Source: Adineta steineri (Eukaryota > Rotifera > Eurotatoria > Adinetida > Adinetidae). Taken from it: 64,000 nt of DNA. Made by a program: the position numbers and the translations under genes. Below, in pieces: positions 45,001-55,948 of the stretch. Positions within the stretch are counted from its first letter, which is position 1. Each line of letters begins with the position of its first letter. Under the pieces are notes generated by a model. That model did no database searches and had not been told where the DNA came from. It saw only the letters and a list, made by a program, of their open reading frames with translations. The stretch spans positions 41,112 through 105,111 of the forward strand of contig CAJNOI010000088.1 in NCBI GenBank assembly GCA_905250115.1, read 5' to 3'.

Positions 45001-46209
45001 CAAACATGTACACTACATGAATCACTTGATTTATACGAAGCTGAACATAAGAAAAAAGTTGAAGGAAAATTAGAAGTTAAACTACGTATTAAAGAAGCAT
45101 TAGGACAAACAAAAGCTTCAGATATATTACCACAACGATGGCTTGTTATTGATCGTTTTGAAGAAGTTGTAAGTATCATATTATTTATTTTCGACACTTT
45201 AATAGAATACTTTTTTATAGTCTCAAAATGCCAAGTCATCATCATCGACATCAAGGTACGTTAACTCTAAAAAGTTGAATAGATATATATTTATTGTTCA
45301 AGAATAATATAATAACCGATAGTTTTTCTATTAACACACACATAATTCAGATCAGCAGCACCGGCAATTACTACTATTGCTCGTATTGTACCTACAGGTG
45401 AAGCATTTGGCCAATTGGCCATAAATATGGCCGAAAATAAAACTCATAATGAAGTAGTAGATAGCAGGTATTTTGTGTTAGAACTTCAGAAATAGAATAC
45501 TGTCTTCGCCTATTGATTTGTTACGCATACCCGCATGTTGTTCACCCCGTGTTATTTGTATATTGCTTTTATTTATATTTCTCGCATTTGATTTCTTTAT
45601 TATTGTGCAGTCAATCGAATTTATCTAAAGCGGATCGTCATAAACAACGACGAACTCATGAACCAACAGCCGTACCAGTAACAACAAGTCCACAAAGTGT
45701 TCAAGTTCTTAATTATGAAGCATCACTTCTTCAACAACAGGTTTATTTTCGAAAATTGATTTAAATATTTTATTTTATCTGAAAAATAGATTGAACAACT
45801 TCGAGATCGTCTTGATCCGGATCAACTTCATCAATTGCAAACAAAACTTCGAAAAATCGAAGAACAATCTGATCAATTAGTTAATTCTTTACGTAATGGA
45901 GGAAAACCGGTTCTAAAAGGTATATTCTTCTTTGTTTTGTTAACGTGTTTTTTTTATCTATTCTATATTATAGAACATATTCATGGTCTTGAAGAATTAA
46001 TTGATTATTATGATCAAGAAGCACGTGAATATCATCAACGACATGACACAAGAAAAGCTGATATGTGTTTAACAAAAAAGAAACTTGTTATAAAAGAAGT
46101 AAATTTAATTTTGTGTTTTTTGATTATAAACTCATCAATTTATCTCATTTAGATTGGTACACTTACAGGACAACCACCACCATCATCTGTAACTTCATCA
46201 AAATTCTGA
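42007..46209 (+). CDS. CC2D1A: Coiled-coil and C2 domain protein CC2D1 (Lgd family), 1014 aa
   Basis: Nineteen exons: 42007-42075, 42134-42281, 42336-42451, 42501-42692, 42752-43088, 43145-43266, 43316-43412, 43465-43595, 43713-43944, 43993-44076, 44128-44225, 44284-44628, 44689-45168, 45221-45255, 45351-45467, 45611-45740, 45790-45919, 45974-46098 and 46153-46209. CC2D1/Lgd proteins bind the ESCRT-III subunit CHMP4 and control endosomal sorting. Four DM14 repeats are visible at about residues 130-190, 293-350, 370-430 and 485-545, with cores such as SGDGAKARRLERQLK, GDMTKAKEYILQLR, GDSSKARRMERLSKQ and QGDLDTAKKFLIAYK. A C2 domain follows (about 658-800: VIVLRGINLPVP, ETYVTIEFPYP). The C-terminus is coiled coil (IEQLRDRLDPDQLHQLQTKL). 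An Asp run near residue 40 and a Pro/Gln/His-rich linker with repeated VPTSQPQP units lie between repeats. Length fits the family. Confidence 0.94.
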
Positions 46210-46597
46210 CATTTTCTCATTTATTTTTATTTGCTGTACTTTTATTTGTATGAATTGCTGCTTCTATAACATTATTTGGCATTTTTTCTTTTTTTTATTT
46301 ACTAAGAAAAACAAGCTTTACAATGATTTTAATATTTAGTTGACACAAGTTAATTAATGCATGTGTTTGTAAATCATCAAATCTAGATTCTTTATTCTTT
46401 TCATATTTCAATGTAAATCAATTCTTTCAGTTCAATAATAAAATATTTCAAACGATAAGTCTTAATGATATGAAACTAAATGCACTAGCATTGAATATAG
46501 ATATAAAAGTTTCTTAGATATGTTCCGGGCGATTCTTCTCTTTTTTTTTATTGATTCAAACGAAAAATAAATAACAAATAAACGGTTGATCGATTTA
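46210..46597. other. Convergent 3' ends of CC2D1 and ABCF3
   Basis: A 388-bp spacer between two stop codons. AATAAA near 46436 on the plus strand is a candidate poly(A) signal for CC2D1; TTTATT words near 46565-46595 could serve ABCF3. No gene seen. Confidence 0.6.
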
Positions 46598-49500
46598 TTA
46601 ATACTGTAATTCACTTTCGATTAATTTCTTATACTGTTCAAAACCATATTCAAGTGCAGTAACACTACCATTACGACATAGCCAAGCTTCCGTACAAACA
46701 CGTTTAATAAGTAATTCATCGTGAGATACAAGTACAACACCGCCTTGAAATTTCTTTATTGCATCAGCTAATGCTTCAATAGTTTCCATATCTATTAAGC
46801 AAAAGAATAATAAAACAATTTCTTTTATTTTTGAAAAACTTACCAAGATGATTTGTCGGTTCATCAAGTATAAGAATATGTGGACTAAAAATTCGAAATT
46901 ATATTTCTATGTAAAAAAAAGAAAAGAAAACTATTTTTCATACTTTTTCATACACATTAAACTAAATGCAACACGACATTTTTGTCCTCCGGATAAACTC
47001 ATTACTGATTGTAGTGCTGTATCACCGGTAATACCAAAACGACCAAGTTCAGTTCGATACTGTTCAATAGGTTTACCTGGAAATCTCGCTTGTAATACTT
47101 CAACACAATTAACATTCATTGGTAATTGATCAACAAAATGTTGTGTAAAATAACCAAGTGCTAAATTTCTATGACCATGTCGTTGACCTTTTAGTGGTTC
47201 TAATTCTTCAACTAATAATTTCAATAAAGTTGTTTTGCCTTAGAAAATAAAAACGAGAATTTCAAAACAAAAAAATGAAACCTCTTGTTGTACCTGATCC
47301 ATTTTCACCCATAATACAAATACGTGATGAAAGATTAGCTGATAAATTGATATTATTTAATAGCAATGGACTATTTTTTGAATAAGCAAATGCAACTTCA
47401 TCTAATTGCAATATTGTTCCATGTAATGGTTCAGGATCAGGAAATTTAAAGTGAACTTCAAGTTCTTTATCAACAGGTCGAAGAATTGGTCTGATGAAAT
47501 ACAAAATTTTATTTATAAAGGAAAATAACTACTAATTAAACTTACAGTTTTTCTATTAATTTAAGTTTACTTTGTACTTGTGCAGCACGATTAGCGTTAT
47601 AACGAAAACGATCAATAAATACCTATAAGGAAAAATCGAATAGGTTGAATTCATTATCTGGACTAGTGAAACAAACCTGAATATGATCTCGATATTCTTT
47701 TTGTGCTTCATATTCACGTTGTTGATTTTTAAGACGTTCTGATCGAGCAGACACAAATGTATCATAATTTCCTCTACATAGAAAAAAAAGAAATTATAAA
47801 GAAACATTAAGCTTCATTTCGTATAAATACCGATATGAATCAACTTTTTGTGCATTTAAATGTAAAATATCAGTTGCAACAGTATTGAGAAATGTTCGAT
47901 CGTGAGAAACAACTAATATCGTACTTTTCCATGTTTGTAAATAATTTTCTAACCAAATAATGGCTTTTAAATCTAACATGTTTGTCGGTTCATCGAGTAA
48001 TAGAAGATCTGGTCTAAAGAAATATCATATAGAAAATAATATTTGTAATTATAAGATATAAAATATTTACTTTGAAAAAAGTGCTCGTGCTAAAGCAAGA
48101 CGCATTCTCCAACCACCAGAAAATTGTCTATTTAAGAATAACAAGATAAAATAAGTCAAAAAAACAAAAATAATTCTTATACTTTGTAGCCATTCCTTGC
48201 ATTTGTGGACTAAAACCAAGACCACATAATATTACTGCTGCTCTTGATTCTGCTTTATCTGCTTCAATACTTTCTAATTCAGCATAGATTGCTGTTAAAC
48301 GTTTTGATATAAAATTATCTTGCGCTGCCGATGATCCATTACTAAAATAATAAGAATTAAATAATATTATTAAAACGACAAAATCAAATTTTACCTTAAA
48401 TGTAATCGTTTATTTATTTCTTTTTCTTCGGTTAATAATGCATTTCGTCGTTCATCACATTCAAGAACACTTTGTAATGCTATTGTATCAGTACCTTCAA
48501 TTTCTTGTTCAACATGTAATATCCGGATATGAGCTGGAAGTACAAGATTTCGACTAAAAATATATTAAATAATTAATTATCATAAATACGAACATAAGAA
48601 TTTTTTGATATATAGCTAAATCGTAATCTGATTCATCTAGATATTACTTCTGAATAATCTTTATCAGTACCGATCTTGATTCTCATAGATAAATAATGTA
48701 TTATTTACTCCTAGCTAACGTTGGCAACAATCAGTTGAAATTTTTCAACTTCAGCCTATATTTCCTCAGTCGATCTAGTCTATATAGTTAATAATTTCAA
48801 TTAGAACATACTTCGCCATTACACGTAGTAATGTTGATTTACCCAATCCATTTCGTCCAACAAAACCATATCGACGGCCGTAGATAAGATCGAGAGTACC
48901 ACCAAGAATTAACATTCTATTATAGAGGGAAAATAACGAACTGAAAACAAAATATATTCATTTTACTTATTTCCATAAGATACATCGAAATTATCAATAT
49001 GAATATCGAATCTATTGATAAATAATTGAGAATATTTTAGTTTAAATTTTGTAAATTTAACTTACGATTTACTTGTTGAATCAGTATTTTCATTGTCTGC
49101 AAGTAATCGTTTATTAGTAGCTTGACTAACAACAGCATCTTCAAGTTTTGGTTGTACTCTAAAAATTTCAAATACAATAATATATATATATATAGATAGA
49201 TTGTTTTATTATTATACTTATTCTCTCCATTTGTTACTACATCACGAGCGCGTTTTTCTTGTTTTTCTCGAAGTTTTGCTTCAACTTTTTCAAGTTTTTT
49301 CTGTGATACAGTTGTTGATTCATTTAATGGTTTAATATTTGTTCTATCAGACATATTGAATAAAGCTGATGAAATTTCATCATATGTTGTACCAGAATAA
49401 TGTCCAATTGAAACTGGTGCTAATAATTTTTTTGGTTCATTCGTTGAATTATGTCCATTAGGTAATGTTTCTCTAATAAAGAAAAAAAAATATATATAAG

Positions 49501-49815
49501 TTATTTAAATTTTTTTTTCTATTACAGTCGTAATTGATCAACAACAAATTGACAAAGATCCGTAATTGCTTCTTGTTCTTTTTTATTATGAGCAACTTCT
49601 TCGAGAATAGGTCTCAAAGCATCTTCAACTTCTTGAAAATCAATATAATCAGATTTATTTGTTTCTAGAATATCTATACAGAAGAAAAAAACGACAACAA
49701 GAATAATTATTTTTGAAAAGTCAAATAGAAGAAATTATAGACCTTTGATATAACCAAGAATATCATCATTAACAGCTGGTAATGTCGATCGAATTCGATC
49801 AATAATAACTTTCAT
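46598..49815 (-). CDS. ABCF3: ABC-F ATPase, ABCF3/Gcn20 type, 725 aa
   Basis: Sixteen exons in coding order: 49815-49743, 49673-49526, 49472-49218, 49158-49066, 49011-48967, 48916-48812, 48553-48395, 48341-48183, 48127-48071, 48013-47831, 47773-47677, 47622-47546, 47490-47294, 47238-46944, 46884-46844 and 46791-46598 (725 aa; human ABCF3 is about 710). ABC-F proteins are soluble twin ATPases acting on ribosomes; ABCF3/Gcn20 is tied to the Gcn1/Gcn2 stress pathway. Both nucleotide sites are complete: Walker A GRNGLGKS and GENGSGKTT, signatures [13 protein letters not shown] and [11 protein letters not shown], Walker [13 protein letters not shown] and [11 protein letters not shown], and switch His in VVSHDRTF and LVSHDELL. 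The linker between domains has [16 protein letters not shown] and [19 protein letters not shown]. The N-terminal 150 aa are of the Gcn20/ABCF3 type. There are no membrane segments. Confidence 0.95.
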
Positions 49816-50567
49816 TTTTGATTTTTCTTAAAGTTGAGTGGAGCAACTTATAGAGAGGAACGACCAAAGCGAAAAGCAAAGAAGGAATCAACATGAGAGT
49901 ACAGCTGATTCAGAAATTGGATGTAAAATGGTAAAAGTAAGTTAACGAATGAATTTACTATCGATCGACTGTTATTAACTGACATCTATTGTATTTTGTA
50001 AATCAAGGGTTATATATTCTCGCTCGTTTTGTGTAGACAGTTTCGATGATGTACAATACATATAGACTCATCTTTTAGTATACAGTACGAATATATGTCA
50101 TTAGTCATATAATCTCATAGTTCACACTATAATTAACTGATATTATCTTTTGAGATAAAATCTTGATACTCTCATTTAGCTCGAAGTCGATTGGATTGCT
50201 TGTTAAAGATGCTCAATGTTTTTATGAACAAAAAAAGTCACGCTTTTGACATTGATAAATGCGATATTTTACTAACAGATTACAATCTAGGGAGATCAAC
50301 CGATCTCTAAAGATTTGATTCATATACTCGAAGATACTCAATACATTATAGATCTATCCTTTGACATAACTGTACGAGTTTTATATATTAAAACTTAATC
50401 TAAAATATCCAACATAACATTTATACTTGTTTCTATTCTAAAATTATTATACATATTGCAGTTTTCTTTTTTCTAATTCAATATTTATCAAATAAACTAC
50501 ATCCGTACACACATGAAAAAAGAGAAATTTATAAATAGTATTATCCTATTGTTATATGTCTAAAATA
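49816..50567. other. Intergenic, ABCF3 promoter side
   Basis: A 752-bp spacer between the ABCF3 start and the stop of the next minus-strand gene. No gene or repeat seen. Confidence 0.55.
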
Positions 50568-52758
50568 TTAATTCCATTGATTAGGTTGATCAGATGAATT
50601 GTTATGAGTAGTTGCTGCCTATAAATGAAAAAAAATCAAAGAAATATTATAATTAATCATAAAAAAATAGAAAAAAAACTTACTTTATGTTGTGTCATTA
50701 TATCTGTAACTTCACGATCTTCAGGTAACATTGATGGTGAAACAGGTTGTCGTTGTGGCTGTTGTTGTTGTTGATGTTGCTGCTGATTTGATTTTGTTAT
50801 TTTACCTAATTTAACCAAAATGTGAACAAGACGTCGAGCAGATATTGTTTCATTTACTAGAACAAAAATGAATTGTATATCAATTACAAGGAACAAAAAT
50901 ATTCTACAATTATATCCAAGTTCTTTTGCAGCTGAAGTTACATCATTTTCTGTTAATGTTATACCAAAACGTTGTAAAACTGCAGGTATTGAACTATAGG
51001 GTAATCGACCTGATGGATTTGTTTGAATAAAAGTTTCTATATATATAAAAAATGAAATCGATAAATATTATTTTGAAAAAAAAACGAACAAACCATTAAG
51101 TTGACGAACGGTTAGTTTCTCACCGTTACCTACATGAGATGGTTCTTTCTAAAAATAACAATAATTTATTTTTATAGAAAAACAAAATTTTCATACGGCT
51201 ACAACAGCTTGTTCTTTATTATTTGTTACTGTTGTATCAGCATTATGTGTTGTATGTGATCGATGACGATGATGATGATAATGATATTTATTTTCCATAA
51301 CTGGAACAGGTGGTTGTTGTTGTTGAAAATTAGATAAACGAACTGGTAGATTACGATGACCACCTGTATCAACACTACGAGCTCGATCTCTTGCACCTCG
51401 TTTTTGATTAACATACATATTATTATTATTAGTAGTATTAGTTAAGGCACCTATCGGTTGATTTGCTATATTTGCCCATTGAGGATTAAAAGATACTACG
51501 GGTGCTTGTGTTTGATATATATGACGAAGAGATGGATGTTGTTGCTGTGGTGGCTGTTGATTGGAATGAAATGTACGAAAAGATGGTGGAAGTCCCATAG
51601 TATTAGATACGGATCGAGATGATGATGAATAATTATTATTTGGATGAAGTGGTGCTTTACCTACTGTTGATATTGTTAGTGCTGGATAAGGAGGTCGTCT
51701 AAATTATAAAATATATATAAAATATGTCTGAAATTAGTATGAAATATTAATTTACTGGTCTTGTTGAAAGACACCATGAGGAGCAGATGGTTGTTGACCA
51801 TAATAAAAAGGTTGTCGATAGAGTGGATTTTGTTGTTGAATAAATGGTGATGCCATATATAAAGCTGATCGTTGTTGTTGTAATAAAGGATTACTAAAAT
51901 AAGGTTGTTGAGGTCGTTGTTGTTGCCATAGATTTCCTGGATTGTTTGTATTACCAACAAAAGGTACCAACATTTTTGGATATTCTCTATTTATTTTATT
52001 GCCTTGTTGTTGTTGTTGTTGTTTGTTATACGATGTCTTATGTTGACTATCACGTGAATGACTACGACCATGAACAAATTGTTTTTGTTGTGGTGTTACA
52101 GAAGCTTCACGTTCTTTGGAATGTGTTCGTTGATGATCAACTTTTGGTTGAGTATTACTTGTCATACGAATTGAAGATATTGTTGTATGAACAATATTAC
52201 CACCATTTGTTATTGATTTTATTGGTGCAACACGATCTTGTGAATGCGTACGACTACGTGATCGTCTTGGACTTCGATCTTTTCTAGTCTCTTTACTTTG
52301 TTCTCTACTACTTGAAAGATCCGGAACTGTTTGATTATTTTCTGAAGCTTCATTTGTTGTTGTATTTTTTGTTGATGTATCTGATGTTGTTGCTGTTGTT
52401 TCTTTATTTGCTGGAGCTTTTGGTGATCGTTTTTCAACAAGAATAACACGTTCAACATCAGCTTCACATTTAACTTTAACTTTATATTTTCCTGTTCGAT
52501 AAAGTTCTAATGCAGCTGGATAATCACGAAGAAGTTGTTCAACTTCTTTTGAACTTTTTATTGTTCGAGAACCTTCCATTGTACTTTGAACTAAAAATAT
52601 AATAAGATTTAATAAAGAAAACAACTAAAAAACAATTCATATATACATTGAGTTTTTGTATAAGGACCACTTTGAACAGCCATTGTAGTAGTATTTGTTG
52701 TCACTGATGATAATGCACTTATAGGAGTATTAGATTTAGGTAGAGTTGCAGGAGGCAT
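50568..52758 (-). CDS. Gln/Asn-rich, RS-containing protein with C-terminal EF-hand-like pair, 618 aa
   Basis: I do not recognise this gene. Seven exons in coding order: 52758-52647, 52590-51756, 51698-51197, 51148-51094, 51036-50908, 50856-50684 and 50618-50568 (618 aa, all in phase). Near the N-terminus a short folded-looking stretch (KEVEQLLRDYPAALELYRTG and KYKVKVKCEADVERVILVEK) is followed by SR/SP-rich sequence (RSPRRSRSRTHSQ, HGRSHSRDSQ) and a long Gln/Asn/Pro/His-rich, low-complexity middle. The C-terminal part reads as two helix-loop-helix units (ETFIQTNPSGRLPYSSIPAV, LQRFGITLTENDVTSAAKEL and TISARRLVHILVKLGKI), like EF-hands without full calcium ligands. The RS and low-complexity content suggests an RNA-associated or condensate protein; this is inference. 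Confidence 0.75.
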
Positions 52759-53436
52759 CTGTTTATATAATCAAATAATATATCTAAATATATGATAATC
52801 CTATTCGTATATAATCAACTTCATATAGTCAACAAAAAAAGTGACATTCTCGATTTTGTTATATTCTATAATTACAACTTACTCTTGCCAATACTATCGT
52901 TCAATTGGTGATCACCTATTGATGAGACACAGTCGACTTCGATTGTCTTTTATCAACGTCTGATTAAACTTATGGTTATGGTTTGATTGAACAAAAAGAA
53001 AAAGAAAAACGACAGTGAGCTATGGCGATGAGAACAGCCTATAGATATTAAGACGACATATTCATATAACCGAAAGGTAAAAAAAAAGTAGTGAGTTGTC
53101 CGATTGAATCAAACAACAGACGCAATCAATTTTTTTATACATGTGCATTTGATCATGGCGTTAGACGGTCACGCGTTACACTCGAATGCATTCGATGATA
53201 TATGTGAAAGAAAAGTCTTCCTTTCATCCTTCTCATAAAACATAAATGATAAATCACTCCTTCAATATAAAATAACGTATGTATATATACGTATATACTC
53301 TTATCATTTATATGTAGAATATATTGAGAGATATAACTAATGATTTAATTCAGCGATGTTTTATTTCAAAAGAAATAACAGTCAATATGTTTTGTTCTTG
53401 ATTATAAAAAGACAAAATTATACTAATACACATGAT
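52759..53436. other. Intergenic, no gene seen
   Basis: A 678-bp spacer between the start of the Gln-rich gene and the stop of the NYN gene. An ATAC-like microsatellite stretch near 53278-53300 is the only feature noted. Confidence 0.55.
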
Positions 53437-55165
53437 TTATACATCGATTTTAGCTATACGACGAGCAAGTTCATCGAGATCATAATACGTTTTTTTTGTT
53501 GTACTCATATCTTTTGATTCTTCATGTTTAATCAAATCCGGAGTTAATATCATTGCACAATGAGCAAACCATGCATAAGGTTTTACAAGTAGACATCCTT
53601 CGTGTTTTAACTAAATTCATAAAAATGAAATCTTATTAATTACCATGAAAGAATGAAGTATGATAATTTACCTGTATAGCTAAAGCACGATCAGATGTTA
53701 CAATAATTGTATGTTGATTATTAGTTCGTTGAACAATTTCAATAAGCATATCATCGGTTGTTTTGTAAGCTGGTTGAGCACTGCTAACTTTAATACTACC
53801 AACTTGATCTAATTGACGTGTTGAATCAAAAATTAGATCAACATTTGGTATATGCATATGTTCATTCCATGCTGCTGCAATATCTGCAATAGCTCGTTCA
53901 GTTTTTTTTCCATTTCGATTTAAACAAAGACGACGAAGTGAATCAATAACAAACATCATATTATTTCCATCTAAATAAACTTGTTCAATATCCTTAGGCC
54001 AATCATGTTGATTATTTATTGTTACATAAGCATCATGAATTTCTGCAAGTACGACACGTTGCTAAAACAAAAAGGATTTACTTATACAATTATTTTATTC
54101 ATGTGTATTTTACTTGAACACGTTTTTCGGATTGTTGTTTACGTTGTTCTCGTTCCTTTTCAAGACGAGCAATAGTCATGTCAATCGAATCATTACATTC
54201 ATGAAATACTGATAAAATTTTAACTGGATTACCCTGTATACCTGCTGAACGAAATTGTTTAATAGTATCGATATCATCAATATTTAGTTCTTGTCGATTT
54301 TTCGAAAAAGATATGTTATCTTTATCTTCTTCAGTTGATGAATTAACCTGATGTTTTTGTTCATTTCTTTCAGCTAAAAGTTGTTTGACAATATCGATTT
54401 GTCCTTTCGCTTTTTCTAATAATTGTATTAAATATCGTTTATTTTTTATTTTTATACCATCAGCTTCAAGTTGTGCAATTTGGTTTTCATATTTTGTAGC
54501 AAGTTCATTTAATTTATCTTTTTTTTCTTTATGAACTTCCATTATTTTCAATACCTTATTAACATCACCTTGACATTTTTCTAAGTTTTTAAGTACACAT
54601 GGACAATGAGTATTGATACCAGCTGTAGATAATTCTGCTAATTGAGTAGCATATTTTAATTTGAGTCCTTTTCGATATGTATCCTCAGATTGATTTGAAT
54701 CATTTGTCTTATCACTTCTTTTTTGTTCGCACGCCGCTAAATATTTTTGAACATAATTAACATCACCATCAAAACGTTCCATAAGTTTAAGTAGACATGC
54801 ACGTTTTAATGGTTCAGTTGTTGGTTGTAAAGCTGCTAAAGCACTACCAAAACGAGTTTCAAGTGAATCCAATTTTTTCTTACGAAATTCTTGTTGAAAA
54901 AGATATGCACGGACCTGTTTAAAGAATTTAGAAAAAATGAATTTGCTATTTTTTATGTCGATATATAGCGACAACCTCCATTCACCCGCTTAGGAGGTGT
55001 TAGCGGGCCGAATTTATATATCTACACGAATTTAACGTTTTATACCTGATCAACATCACCATCATATTTGTGCAATAGACGTAAGAATTTATGATTTGAT
55101 TCTTCTGGAAATCGTTGTTGAAGCAATTGCAATTGCTCATTATATTGTTGCTGATTTGAAGCCAT
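53437..55165 (-). CDS. Multi-UBA-like protein with C-terminal NYN/PIN-type nuclease domain, 494 aa
   Basis: Exons in coding order are 55165-55046, 54914-54114, 54061-53672 and 53610-53437, all phase 0, 494 aa. Residues 1 to about 300 hold five three-helix modules with a shared core, for example FLRLLHKYDGDVDQVRAYL, LLKLMERFDGDVNYVQKYL, VLKNLEKCQGDVNKVLKIM, LIQLLEKAKGQIDIVKQLL and LSVFHECNDSIDMTIARL. These resemble UBA/CUE folds, which commonly bind ubiquitin. Residues 330-470 look like a NYN/YacP or PIN domain: VYLDGNNMMF with Asp338, VDLIFDSTRQ with Asp386, TTDDMLIEIV with Asp410/411 and IIVTSDRALA with Asp431. These four acidic positions match the metal-binding pattern of such RNases. An RNase coupled to ubiquitin recognition is inferred. 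The exact function is unknown, and I know no named animal protein of this build, although N4BP1/KHNYN combine NYN with other ubiquitin-binding parts. Confidence 0.8.
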
Positions 55166-55948
55166 TTTTACTATTACCACCAGTACACAATGTTGTGAAA
55201 AAAATATATTTATTAAAGAAATGCAACATTCCACCTCACCTTTTATAGCAGTCAATGAGTAATGCAGAAAAATTGTGCAATAACTATTTATGATGACACA
55301 CATGACTACAACTAATATTTACTTATTTATTTAATAGTGTATTATCAATCAAATTTGATGATGTAGCAGTAAGGTAATATTCTATCATACGTTTCGAAAA
55401 ATTATGATGCAATGTAAAATTTCAGCAATCTCCTCAATAATGCTACATATCATTCAATATGCTTTGTTTACAAATATAGTTTCAAAGTTCTTTCATTAAG
55501 TAGCATGATATAATTCTAGATTTTGAAAAGAACAATAAGTAAATATCAAATCGTTACAAGACAAAAAAAAATTGGGTATAAGTCAACATGACCAATCTCT
55601 TATTGTTTATAATACATGCTTGTATTTCTTATCACACAATAAAATAGCGACAGTCTATCACGTAGAAAGAGAAAAGAATGATGAGGAACTAGTATTTGAT
55701 TTGGCGGTCATTATAACATTGTTTTTACTGTATTATATAGATTACAATTAACTCGTTAAAAACAAAATAAGCTGGAATAAGTAAGTATCTTCTCTCTCAT
55801 CGTAGTTTTTAACAGGCTTGAGTAGCTATATTTATTGTACCACCATCACAGATATACTAATGAGAAACAATGGTATTTGATGGAAATTGAATGTTTCATA
55901 TACTTTCATAGGTGTCGCATAAGATCTAGGTATTAACTTTCATTAAAA
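55166..55948. other. Intergenic, divergent promoters
   Basis: A 783-bp spacer between the divergent NYN and beta-lactamase-like genes. It must serve both promoters. No gene or repeat delimited. Confidence 0.55.

Noticed and set aside
54960..55020. GC-rich short inverted repeats in the NYN gene intron (ACCTCC/GGAGGT and CCCGCT/AGCGGG)
   Set aside because: The stems are only 6 bp and overlap each other, so neither a hairpin nor an element boundary is convincing.
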